A stretch of 64,000 nt of DNA from Dryococelus australis (lineage: Eukaryota; Arthropoda; Insecta; Phasmatodea; Phasmatidae). The DNA is taken from positions 60,874,777-60,938,776 of the forward strand of contig CM057002.1 in assembly GCA_029891345.1 (NCBI GenBank), read 5' to 3'. Position numbers and translations under genes: made by a program. Below the pieces are notes generated by a model. The model ran no database searches. It saw nothing but the letters and a program-made list of their open reading frames with translations, and was not told the DNA's origin. Below, piece by piece: positions 11,021 through 21,499 of the stretch. How positions within the stretch are numbered: the first letter of the stretch is position 1; each line of letters opens with the position of its first letter.

Positions 11021-11275
11021 AATGAGTGAAGAGGTTTGGACGGCTCTTGACATCGAGGTCTTGAGAGCCGATGAGGGTGAAGCGAGGTGAGAATGGAGCA
11101 GCGCCGGAATGCAAGGGTGGGGTAAAAGGAATAACCCCGGAAAAACCCGCCGAGCAGCTGCATCGTCCGGCGCGACTCCCACATGCGAAAATCCGGGAGC
11201 GACTTAGCTGGGAATCGAACCCTGTTCGCATAGGTGGGAGGCGAGTAGTCTAACCACTACACCACCGCGGCCCTC
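11021..11275 (-). mobile_element. tRNA-derived SINE (family 1), full length with target duplication
   Basis: The minus-strand read starts with a tRNA-like head: GGTGTAGTGGTTAGACTA (A-box region) and GGGTTCGATTCCCAG (B box). The conserved body CGGATTTTCGCATG, CCGGACGATGCAGC and GGCGCTGCTCCATTC follows. Flanking direct repeats ACAGTCTATCG at about 11007-11017 and 11276-11286 look like a target-site duplication. It is a retroposed copy, not a functional tRNA gene. Confidence 0.85.
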
Positions 11276-11384
11276 ACAGTCTATCGGTAAACGCCTGCAT
11301 TTCTGTACACTGGTATATTAAAATCAATGCAGTGTTCCCGCCACAGGCAGGGTAATAATGAACAAGACTAGTTTGGCGCTAAGC

Positions 11385-11590
11385 AAAGCCGGGCGCGCTA
11401 CCCGAGAGAAATAACTGTCGTACACGTGGATGAGGTGAGATGGGGACGGAGCAGTGGAGGAATGAATACTGAGGATGAAACGGGAACACCCAGAGAAACC
11501 CGCACTCTACCAGGGAGGCCGGGGATCGAACCGGGGATCAGAGCGGTGGCAGGCTAGATTCCAAACAACTGAGCATACTTAACGTCCTTC
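11385..11590 (-). mobile_element. tRNA-derived SINE (family 2), minus
   Basis: The minus strand carries a B box (GGTTCGATCCCCGGCC, 11519-11537) followed by a CCCTGGTAGAGTGCGGGTTT block and a GTTCATTCCTCCACTGCTCC-like body. It is related in layout to family 1 but clearly different in sequence. Confidence 0.6.
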
Positions 11591-12223
11591 CGGACGTTGT
11601 TGCATTAATGAGATATTCCAAATCATTATCTCCAATCCTACAACCTGTCTGAGTTCACCCAATCAATGCATACTAGTCCGACAAACGCACTCACGGGAAG
11701 GGAATGTTTTCAGAAATGGCTAGCGCATCAGCTACCCATCAACGCGATCCCCGGCGGCTCCAATTTAAGTTCTCGCATTTTGGTGACATGGCTGGCGTTG
11801 TCGATGGCTAGCGTATATTACTTCCAATTTCTCACGCTCTTGTATTTCATCGCAGCTCTACTTAGCGAAACCCATGTGGGAGCTAAAGCCCTCGCTTCTT
11901 TCTCATCTGTACATTCAAAAGAGGCCCAATTACCGATGCGCTCTTTCTAAAACTCTAGTAAGCTTATTGTTTCAACCGTTCGTGTGCCTTCTCGTTTCGT
12001 TAAAGATCTACGTTATCACAGGTATAATGGGTAGTATGTCTAATAAGCTATACTGAGGCTGCAATTTCTTCAAACAGTAAATACGTTGCTATTGACGTTT
12101 ATCATTATTACGAGATAATGCAACAAGAAATTACTCTCAGAGGCTAACGACTTTTCAACATCGCTGTTTTAGTTCGACTTTGAAGCGTGGAACTACTGTT
12201 GTTAATTCGCTGTCAACATGACT

Positions 12224-12641
12224 AAAGGCTGTTTACGATAAAATGAGCACTTTTCAAATAAACATTCTAAAAAAGTCACTGCTCCTACCTGCATATGTTT
12301 TAACGGGCACACTGAGTTGCATGCGTCCAGTAAAGTTTGTAACGATGAAGGGAAAGTAGTTTCATATCTCAACGTCAAATAAAAAGTGATAGTTATGCAC
12401 TTGTGGTAACATAAATTAGTTCTTTCGCTTTTTTATGCATCGAAATGTAAAAATTAAGCATATTTGTAAAACATTTTCTTTCGTGATTATTTCATAGTTC
12501 CATTTGACCGAAGCATGAATAAAGTGACGAGGCCCATGGCAATGCTAATTTTAAACAGGGCGGAAGAATACACAACGTGCATACAAGTAGATCGTAAGCA
12601 GGGCTTTCGAAAGTGCTCTTTTTTTCCGTGAACAGCCTATA
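12224..12641 (-). mobile_element. MITE, 420-bp class
   Basis: The left end AGGCTGTTTACGATAAAATG is mirrored by the right end CCGTGAACAGCCT. The internal TGCGTCCAGTAAAGTTTG, TTCATAGTTCCATTTGACCG and ACAACGTGCATACAAGTAGA blocks are shared with copies at 21105, 44751, 51401, 51812, 59605 and 62737. Non-coding. TA dinucleotides flank several copies. Confidence 0.75.
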
Positions 12642-12735
12642 CAAGTACTCAATCTATTGTCCACGTTATTTCAGAACAGCTGAATAAGCCGTGTATGCAC
12701 TGATCACGGTTAATTAAAGCAGTTTTGAAATCAGC

Positions 12736-13415
12736 TTATGATAAATGCCAATGCCACTAGCTGCGTGAATTTTAAAGGGCGCACTGGCTGGCCTGCGCGC
12801 GCGGTAAAATTGGTAAAGACGGAAACTGAGTAGATCCCTGTCTTAACGTTGACTTAAACATGTTGGGTCAACATTCATATACATATATATATAGCAAGAA
12901 TGTGTAGGTATTAGCAAATATCTGAAGTATTTTCTGTTCTAATAACTTGACAGTTTTGCTTGACCGAGACTCTTGAACAAAGCGATTTCGTACGTAACGT
13001 CGTAGTACTGGTTTGTAGCATATTTAAGTTGTTTACGGACACTAAATTTGAAACTACAACCATGCCTCTTTGGCAATATGCATTACACTGCTGGACATAC
13101 GTAAATTCTGAAGTTTTGTCAAAAAAAAAAATTATGGCGTAAATACTGCAACATCATTATTTAAATTAACAGTATATTCAAGCCATTTTACAATTACCAA
13201 CTGGCTACTACTATTGAATGCATTTGTGCGCTCTGGAAGTGCTATAATAACACATTTAGTTACATGTTTTGTCATTAAACTGGAAAAATTATGTAATTCA
13301 AATATAAAATTCAACATGGAGGACAAGTTGGAAATTTAATTGTACATGATGGCGGAATAATACACAGTGCGCCAACAAGTAGAAACTGAGGGCGATCGGT
13401 AAATTCCATCTTGCC
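12736..13415 (-). repeat. Diverged 420-bp-class MITE with inserted AT-rich sequence
   Basis: GGGCGCACTGGCTGGCCTGC at about 12776 and AATACACAGTGCGCCAACAAGTAG at about 13359 correspond to the two ends of the MITE interior. The 550 bases between are longer than in other copies, so it is degenerate or has gained sequence. Confidence 0.4.
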
Positions 13416-13674
13416 ATGCCTTGCATTCCAGAGGGTGAATAAATAAACACCACGCCAAGATAATAGTTTTTCAAACTTTCTGAATGTGTTGCAGCTCCAC
13501 TGCCTTCATTACTTACTAACAGGTAGCAGCTGTGAAAAAGTAATTTATTGTGTTATGCGAACGACTTCAGAAGTGATGACAGGAAGAGAAACCATATCAT
13601 GAATGTACCAGGAAGTGTGCCAAGTTTTACCATATGCCCCGTCGGCCCGCGAAATGACAAACAAATTCTTAATG

Positions 13675-15403
13675 CCCGGAGTAGTATGATTATGAGAAGT
13701 CTGGCATAAGGGGATCGGTGATAGGATTAGGATTCGGGGAGCCGCCATCTTGTTACGTCACCCAACAGCCATCTTGGATGGCTTTGACCTTTTACACCTG
13801 ACCCGTATGCAATTTGACCTTGACTTTGACCCCGAGGACCTTTGATCTCCAAAAAACACAGAAAAAAATAAAATTAAAAAAAAAAATCCTCAGAAAATTG
13901 CAAATAATTCTAAAAATTAAAAAAAAACTCCGAAAAATGTATTATTGAAAATTATGAAAAATTATTAAAGAATTGATAAAAAAATTTTAAAACATCCTTA
14001 GGATTGACCCGTTTTTTTTTTTTTTTTTTTCAGAAATGCTGACAGGGATCAGCGAACCAGAGTCAGGCCCAGGTAACTAGGAGGCAGGGATCAGTAGTTC
14101 AGGGGTCAGGGGAGCAGTACGTATGACCTTTAATATTGACCTTTGACTTTGAAAATAAAAGAATTCAAAAAATCAAAAAAATTTAAAAATTGATTAAAAA
14201 AATTTCTGAAAATGTATTATTAAAAAAGTTAATTTTAAAATCGTTTTCAAAACTAGAGAAACCTTAAAGAGTTTATTTTTATAAAATTTCATTTTTAAAA
14301 TTTCCTAATTAAAAAGTCTTTAACTCCGTGGCCCATGTCTCTACGGCTGATCTGATTACCGCACCTGCCACACAAATATTACATGCAACAGAGGTTTCTA
14401 GTACAATTAGAGTGTTCATGTCATCGAGCATTGCTGCCGTGACAAACAAAGATGGCTGCCTCCAGTAGCATTTAAACAAATGGCGACGACAAAATCAAGA
14501 TGGCCGCCTCCAGTAACATATAAACAAAAATGGCTGTATCCAGTAGCATGTAAACAAATGAATGAAAAAAGCAAGATGGACTCCTCCAGTATCATATAGT
14601 CAAAGATAGCGGCCTCCAGTATTATATAAACAAAATGGTTGCTCCAGTAGCATGTAAACAAGTGGTGAACGAAAAAAACAATATGGTGGAATGAGTATAG
14701 ATGAGGGGAGTGGTTGCGCGGGAGTCAGTCGTCTCAAGAATTGTAAGCTTTTAAAATAAATTTTTTATACATTTTTAAGGGAAATTTTTTAAGGAAAAGG
14801 AAAATTCGGAGGGAAATAGGGAAATATGGCCGCTGGAGTTAAAGACTTTTTAATTATGAAATTTTTTAAATAAAAATTTATAAAAATAAATTATTTAAAA
14901 AATTTTTAATTTATGAAACGATTTTTAAATTAAATTCTTAGTAAGTTTTTATCAATTTTTTATAGAATTTGATTGATTTTTTGTGATTTTTGTGATTTTT
15001 TCAAGGTCAAAGATCATACGTACTGCTCTTCTGACACCTGTGTCACTGATCCCTGTCTCCTGGTCACCTGGGTCAGCATTTATGGAAAAAATGGGTCATT
15101 TCTGAGGACCTTTTTAATATTTTTTATTAAATTTTTTATATTTAATAATTTTTTCCGGTTTTTTTTTTTTTTTTTTTTCCCCAGAATTTGTCAGAATTTT
15201 TTGAGAATTTTTAAATATTTGATTAGTGTTTTGTTGTCAAAGGTTCTCGGGGTCAAGGTCAAAGGTTACACGGGTCAGGGGTAAAATATCAGTGACATCC
15301 AATATAGCGGTAGGGTGACGTAACAAGGTGGCGGCTCCCCCAAATCCTAATCCTATCGCCGATCCTCTTATACCATACTTCCCATAATCATACTACTGCC
15401 CGG
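13675..15403. mobile_element. Large foldback element with about 650-bp and 570-bp arms
   Basis: The left arm (13675-14328) contains GTAGTATGATTATGAGAAG, ATAGGATTAGGATTCGGGG, GCCGCCATCTTGTTACGTCA and TTTGACCTTGACTTTGACC. The reverse complement of 14832-15403 contains the same order, from GTAGTATGATTATGGGAAG onward. Both arms end inward at GTCTTTAACTCC. The 500-bp loop (14329-14831) holds degenerate CAAGATGGCCGCCTCCAGTA repeats. No open frame of transposase type is present. Confidence 0.8.
14440..14700 (+). repeat. Degenerate tandem array in the foldback loop
   Basis: About five or six imperfect units containing AAGATGGCNGCCTCCAGTA and CATRTAAACAAATGG alternate at roughly 35-65 bp spacing. The unit length is irregular. 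Confidence 0.7.
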
Positions 15404-15606
15404 TTTCAGAGAAAAAGCCATACATCCAAAATAACAGAGATCAATACTCCTTAAGGGCGTTGGCCACGAAAAATTGTGGTATTTTATATTTTTACCACAA
15501 TATGTTCAGCTTTTAGACATTATCAGTGACTGCTCCTTCCTCGAAGAAAATAATTGAGCGTATTTTTTTCGCATAAACAAATGTCAAAGTCGAGATTTTA
15601 CTGTTT

Positions 15607-15747
15607 CAGAAATAAACAGTGTACATCCTTTCAGAAATAAACAGTGTACATCCTTACAGAAATAAACAGTATACATCCTTAAAGAAATAAACAGTGTACA
15701 TCCTTACAGAAATAAACAGTGTACATCCTTACAGAAATAAACAGTAT
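15607..15747 (+). repeat. 25-bp tandem array, 5.6 copies
   Basis: The unit CAGAAATAAACAGTGTACAT plus CCTTA starts at 15607, 15632, 15657, 15682, 15707 and 15732 (partial). Variation is limited to a few positions, so the array is young. Confidence 0.95.
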
Positions 15748-16106
15748 CTTACCATTTTCCCTGCTCTATTTTCACGACTAAAACCTTCCAATACCATATG
15801 TTCCCACCGCTGACAGAAAAAAATATATCAATGAAGTAGAACTAAATTACACTGCAACAGACCAAGCAAGTAGGGCCAACATTTTATTCTGCACATCGAT
15901 ATTTTTCGCGATACAAGCTATCGACTTCACACTAGGGTCGATTACAAATACAATAATACTCTATTTTGAACATATAGACCCTACGTCACTTGGCACAAAA
16001 TGTATTATTGCCAAAATCACAAACTTGAAAATTGAAATTTTAAATCGCATATGCTTATAATTAATTACATGACCCTGTATTCCCACAAATAACACCTTTT
16101 ACTGAG

Positions 16107-18411
16107 TACACTGTAAAAAATAATAGGAAAATTACCTGACAAGTGTAAGGTAATATATGCAAACTTGTGTGAGAAACAGTTTTCCTTGCGTGTAAGGTAA
16201 AATTACTGCACTCTGGATTCACGTACATGGGAGTGAAAAATCCCATTAATGGATGGGAAAATTAACTTACGACGTGTGGATCTCATAGTCGATTGGCAAC
16301 TATTTGATAATTGTAAAATATAAATTTTTTACCTTAAAATTGATTTTTATTGTTAAGTCATACACGCTGTCCAGCATAGCTCTTTACAAACAAGGTATAA
16401 TTACAGCGCTCTTGAGTAAAATCCACGTACATAGTGGTGGAAAATCTCATAAATGGATGGGAAAATTACCTTACGACGCGTGCGTCTCTTCAGCATTATC
16501 TCAACAGCTAAGTGGGAGGACGGGTGGAAGAAACAATCATTTAACACGCTAATATTCACTTGTACAGTCGTGTTGTCTTCGTGGTGTAATTGATAGCGCA
16601 TGGGCATATCATGATGGAAGACCATGGATCGCGCCTTCCCACCAGCAGGTTTCGAGGATTTTAGAGTTGAGGTTTCAGTTGTCAGACGATATAGGTAATA
16701 AAATGAATTTATCAGTACTAAGACCTCGTATACTTTTTAATACAATATTATTATATTCTTGAGTCTCCCTTGTCCTTTAGCTCAGGCACTTCAAGTCTAC
16801 CTCACTTGCTGAAACTCTCACGCAACATTTATAACACTTCAAGGGACAAGCAGCACTCGTTTTCAACAAAAAATAACCGTATGTCCTTTCATACCTATGA
16901 ATATATTTAAGACAAACATATAAACTTTAAGGCAGTTGTACTCTGGCAAAAATGCGTTCATATCTTTGTGAAATATTTTTTTATAGAGTATGTACTAATG
17001 GATAATTTACGCAAGTAAAGCTTGAGTTATTTTATTGTCAATCACTGTAAAAATAATTTCTACACAACTTTGAGTTCATTCGTATACACTAGGCTTAATC
17101 TTGTGATAGTAAATATATGGCACCGTAAGAAATATTAATGAATCACGCACAGGTCCTCCAAAATTTAACTTTAAGATGATTTTGAAAAATACTATTTACA
17201 CACATTAAAAGTGGTCGCCGCTCGTGGGCCGCGCGAGTGAATGATGATAGTCAAAATTGGGCAAAATTTCAGTCGTAACATCCCGCGATGTTCTCGGGCG
17301 AAATTATCGATGAGACAGTAGCTTAATATCTGGTGATTGACAAACCCGTGTATGCAACCTTTATGGCATACACGGAGAATAACGGCCGTTCTAAGCAGCT
17401 GCAATCCCGGCAGGCTAGAAAGCCTGCTGTCCGACTTTATCCACATTGGACTGTCTGCTGAGCTAATGGCGGCCGCACGCCGCCCGGTGTAGCCAAGGAT
17501 GTTTCCAACAAATTGCCGCTTTTATTCCGAAACACAATGTACGTGCTTCCATTCCAACAGTCTCTTCGCGCACACGTAAAACTTTACGGACGTGACGTGA
17601 CGGACAAGACAGTGTCCTGCAACTATCATTGCGGGAAAACACAAAAGTTGCTGTAAATTTCGCGGAGACTATCGGTGCAAAAACTTCATGAACACGTGTT
17701 CAGCCAACACGCCGGCGTCTTTGGCACTGTTCATGTACTTGTGATTGCCGAAGCCTCGTTACACGACAGGAAAATTTTACCGTTGCCGCCTCCCGTTCAA
17801 TCGCGCTCAGTAAAGCAGCTGACATCGCGAGCACGCACATGGTGCCTCCACAAGGCTAAACAGCTGGCGAACTTAATGCCCTGACCTACCGCAAGGGAAA
17901 GTGCCGTCACCCGGGCGCCACTAGCGACGACCACACGAACTACATACGAAAAGCAAAGAGAGTCAAGCTCAGATGGATGGTGGGAAAATTACAAGTGCAA
18001 AAATTAATATAAAATTCAGCTGAGAAATAAAAGCAATATAAAATACGTGACTGTAATATAAATATAAATGCTTAATAATATATAATCGATAATGCTAATA
18101 ATCAATATAAAAATACAAATTAAAAAAAAAGACAAAGAGCTTAGTGCGAACCACAGTTCGCACACACAGGGTTACCAACTTTTGAGACAATACCACTAAA
18201 AACAAACTAGTGATGATGCAATCGTCGCACTATATAGTAAATATTACCTTACTTGTATGGGATTTCCCCCCACTTTTGTCAGGTACTTTTTCCGTACGAT
18301 TAGGGAGCAGTACCTTACTTATGTAAATTTTCTGCACATGTAGAGGTAATTAGCTTCCCTTACATGCAAGGGTAATTTTAGCTCCATTTTTTTTTGTTTA
18401 CAGTGTATCAA
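16107..18411. mobile_element. TIR element, long copy (about 2.3 kb)
   Basis: The left end is CACTGTAAAAAATAATAGG followed by AAAATTACCTGACAAGTG. The right end, reverse-complemented, is CACTGTAAACAAAAAAAAAT followed by GGAGCTAAAATTACCC. TA flanks both ends (GTA|CACTGT and ACAGTG|TA). The compact 590-bp copy at 53336-53926 carries both subterminal regions in inverted order. The present copy has about 1.5 kb of extra sequence between about 16690 and 18230, part of it GC-rich. No transposase frame was seen. Confidence 0.65.
17190..17950. other. GC-rich, CpG-bearing block inside the long TIR element
   Basis: Much more GC-rich than its neighbours, with many CG dinucleotides (for example ATGGCGGCCGCACGCCGCCC at 17467). 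It is absent from the short copy of the same element. Two short open frames, 17192-17446 minus and 17675-17884 plus, show no recognisable domain. It could be captured host promoter or exon sequence, or part of the parental element. Confidence 0.4.
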
Positions 18412-18454
18412 ATTACTAACATCTCCCCTGAGCCAGGTGAGTGCGGCGACGTAC

Positions 18455-18612
18455 CTTGAAGATGGCCATGACGGGGAGGAGAGGCTTGGAGCGGTACTGT
18501 GGATCGCCGCACGCAGTCTTGTCGCGGTCCACCACACGACGAGCGACCGAGCTGTTGCGACCATCGTCCACCAACCACGTCAGGTTACCTCCCTTGCAGC
18601 TCCACGGGTTGT
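18455..18612 (-). CDS. Exon of an LRR protein (halfway-like): LRR C-terminal cap
   Basis: Internal coding exon of 158 bp. On the minus strand it is preceded by a TTGTTGCAG acceptor and followed by an AAG|GTACGT donor. It enters with two bases of a split codon and leaves in phase 0. The peptide opens with DNPWSCK and continues through WLVDDGR, VVDRDKTACGDP and LPVMAIFK, so NPW-C...W...C is the signature of an LRR C-terminal flanking cap. A cap of this kind should follow upstream LRRs, but no matching upstream exon is visible to the right. Those exons are probably short, outside the window, or in sequence I could not recognise. The order cap, new N-terminal cap, LRRs, second cap across the three exons fits secreted or membrane insect LRR proteins such as halfway; singed wings 2 is the alternative. 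The exon is directly seen, the family is a recollection, and the gene name is inference. The open frame on the opposite strand here is a shadow. Confidence 0.7.
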
Positions 18613-18769
18613 CTGCAACAAACCACACACTTTCGAACTACTTTACCTAATACGCTACGAACCAATACCGGACACCTTGAAGTTTCCTGAGAGGAAATCC
18701 GGCAGTGTTATCACCTCTAGCCATCAGACAGCAGCACCTCTGTTTAACAGGAATGTGAAGTGAAACTTT
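18613..18769. other. Intron 5' of the LRR exon
   Basis: Upstream intron sequence on the minus strand, ending in the acceptor of the exon at 18455-18612. Nothing else recognised. Confidence 0.5.
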
Positions 18770-20690
18770 TTTTTTTTGCGAAATCGTTGTTTGCGCGTAT
18801 TCGCGTATCTCGGTAAATATATGTTCTGTAATAACGACCTTTTGCTAGAAAAGGTAAGAATAAAAAAAAATTAAAAAAAATATATATACGACTCTATGTT
18901 TTTACTTTTAAAATATTAAGTACATTCATGTAGAAAAAAAATTCGTGAAAATGGTTAAACAACGCATTTTGAAGATTGCATATGCAGTTTCTTTAGGAGG
19001 CGAGAGAAAAGCACAAACATACGGACGTAGTTTAATCCGTGGGCTTTCATTGCGCGTAATAAAGTCCCACTGTTACAGATCTGATTTGCACAGTACAGGA
19101 CCACGACGGAAACACTGCACGCCTTGCGCGTAGGAGCGATGGGGCACTAGGCGCGCGTGTTAGTGTCGCCCGTATCGCTCCCTCGCTTCTTGACCTCAGA
19201 CTCGCAGGTTTACACTAGGCCTATTAATAATTCGATACCAACATGGTGGATACAAGAGACGAAAATATCTTTCGTCAATGGAAAGTTTATTTAACACTGT
19301 CTAAAAATTAAACGACTAAAACTAATTCCCAATGCATCTTAATGTTTCAGAAGTGGATAATATTATACTGATAAATTAAAATGGTAAATAACTTTTTAAT
19401 ATTTCCAGAAATATAATAATAATAACACTTCTTTCCACTAGGTTATTTTTTGCACACATGCCTATGCTATTTGTACAGAGCTGTCTGGTATTGGTGTCTA
19501 GTGCATTTGATTTTACTAAAATGGCAATAATTATGACGTCACTAAACTTATTTGTAAAACCACACTTGAAAAATTAATGCGACAAAATAAAAAAAGCACA
19601 CAAGCTAGATCCAGCAAACAATTTTGTAGTAAAACAAAATTTTATTTGACAACACACGTTTGGTTTTATACTACAGTACACACTCAAATCATTCCCAACA
19701 TGCGATAACAAAATTCATAAAACTAATTGAATTAAAACGAGTTCCAACGATCACGGCACACTGCCTCGAGAAACCGCAGCGCCGATGTTCTTAAGAGGAC
19801 TGTGTAGCTGCACGTTCAAGGTCAAGAAGCGAGGGAGCCATACGGGCGACACTAACACGCACTTCTAGCACCTCATCGCTCCTACGCGCAAGGAGCGCAG
19901 TGTTTCCGTCGTGACGCTGTACTCTGCTAATTAGACGCGTAAGAGTGGCGGTTTATTACACGCGATGAAATTGCACAGAAAAAAGTACGTGCGTATAATC
20001 GTACTTTTCTCTTACCGCTTAAGGAAATTGCATATGCAAGCTTTAAAAACCTGATATTTGGCCACTTTCACGATTTTTTTCTCCATGAATACAATTAATA
20101 TGATAGAAGTAAAAATATAGAGGTATAGACAATCGTTTTTTATCCTTTCTGTCAAAAAGTCGAATTTCCAGAACTATTGTTTATCGAGATAAATGTTTAC
20201 GTGCAAACGACGATTTCACAGAAGCCGTTTCAGTATATAGTCCTCTTGAGAGTGGGATGGACAACCGCATTTTTTGTGAAATAGTTGTTGGCCCGAATAC
20301 GCGTATCTCGGTAAATAAATGTTCTGCAAATACTACTTTTTGTCAGAAAGATTTTAAAAAATCATTATCTATGTCTCTATTATTTTCTTTTCTCATATTA
20401 AGTGTGTTCTTGGAGAAAAAAATTCGTGAAAATGGTCAAATATCGCATTTTTAAAGCTTGCCTATGAAGTTTCCTTAAGCGGCAAGAGAAAAGTACAAAC
20501 ATATGGGCGTATTTTAATCTGTGGTATTTCAACGCGTGTAATAAAACCCTATTGTTACCGATCTAACTTGCACAGTACAGCGTCACGACGGAAACACTGC
20601 ACGCCTTGCGCGTAGGAGCGATGAGGCGCTAGGCGTGCGTGTTAGTGTCGCCCGTATCGCTCCCTCGCTTCTTGGCCTTGGACGCGGGGG
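18770..20690. mobile_element. Foldback element with three homologous arms
   Basis: A 430-bp block occurs three times: 18770-19200 (plus), 19810-20240 (inverted) and 20250-20690 (plus). Shared strings include CGCGTATCTCGGTAAATA, ATTCGTGAAAATGGT, GACGGAAACACTGCACGCC and GTGTCGCCCGTATCGCTCCC. The first two form a foldback around a 600-bp loop. The third abuts the second and is itself bracketed by inverted GAGTGGGATGG (20250 region) and CCATCCCACTC (20692 region). No coding sequence is assigned. Confidence 0.75.
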
Positions 20691-21104
20691 TCCATCCCAC
20701 TCTTAACAGGCTCGGTTACTGCATCAGTGTTAGGGGTTGCCGTTATGAACACTCGCTTTGGAACAGCTTGTGAAGCGAGGAAGAATCGACGGTTAACCTG
20801 CAGAATAACGGAATTTAATCGCATTATGTAATGAAACGTAGCAGGACGCGAAAAATCCTTCTGGGCTAGTACCTCCTCTTGGAATAAATGCGCGGCGTAC
20901 TGGCAACGCGCAGCAGCCTTCCTGTGTAGGGTAAAGGGAGACCAGGGAGGTATGGATGTATTATCACGTTGATCTAACACCATGCAGGCCGTCAACGGCA
21001 TACTAATAGCGAGGAATGCAGCAAAGGTCCTCTGCACATGTCCTGCACACATTACACTCATAACTCCACTGATAGCGCTGCCAGCTGAGCATGTCGCTCT
21101 TTAC
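20691..21104. other. Stretch with one unassigned minus-strand open frame
   Basis: A 139-codon minus-strand frame spans 20642-21061 but its last 15 codons read into the repeat arm. The N-terminus has a hydrophobic run (FAAFLAISMPLTACMV) that could pass as a signal peptide. No family is recognised and no splice or promoter context supports it. Probably chance, or repeat-derived. Confidence 0.3.
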
Positions 21105-21499
21105 AGGTTGTTCACTGTAAACAGAGCACTTTCGAAAACCCTGCTTAAGATCTACTTGTATGCGCGTTGTGTATTCTTCTGCCTTATTTAAAATTAACAC
21201 TAGCACGTGCCTCATTGCGTTATTCATGCGCAGGTCAATTGAAACTGTGAAATTATTAGATAAATGCGTATTTTAAAAATTTCCTTATTTTTACACTTCG
21301 CTGCATTAAAAAAAAAAAACGCAAAGCGAAAGAAACAATGTAAGTTATTAAAAATGGTTACCTAACACTCTTTATTCTGTAATAAGACATGGAACTACTT
21401 TCACTTCATCGTTACCAACTTTATTGGGCGCATGTCACTCAGCTGTGTACGTTAAATTATATGCAGCAAGGAGCAGTGACTTTTATCGCGAACAGCCTT
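21105..21499 (+). mobile_element. MITE, 420-bp class
   Basis: Begins AGGTTGTTCACTGTAAACAG and ends TTATCGCGAACAGCCTTT. The interior has CTTAAGATCTACTTGTATGC, CGTTGTGTATTCTTCTGCC and GAAACTGTGAAATTATTAGA, as in the other copies. Confidence 0.75.

Noticed and set aside
11230-11275. tRNA gene
   Set aside because: A-box and B-box-like sequences belong to a SINE with target duplications and a conserved non-tRNA body. The same applies at 47528 and 61858.
15607-15747. CRISPR array
   Set aside because: Units are contiguous without spacers in a eukaryotic context. The same holds for the arrays at 5722, 36281 and 48590.
18437-18763. Plus-strand 108-codon open frame
   Set aside because: Antisense to the LRR exon at 18455-18612, which has splice sites and a recognisable cap.
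20642-21061. 139-codon minus-strand frame with hydrophobic start
   Set aside because: Runs into a repeat arm, with no family, splice or promoter support. Kept only as a note.
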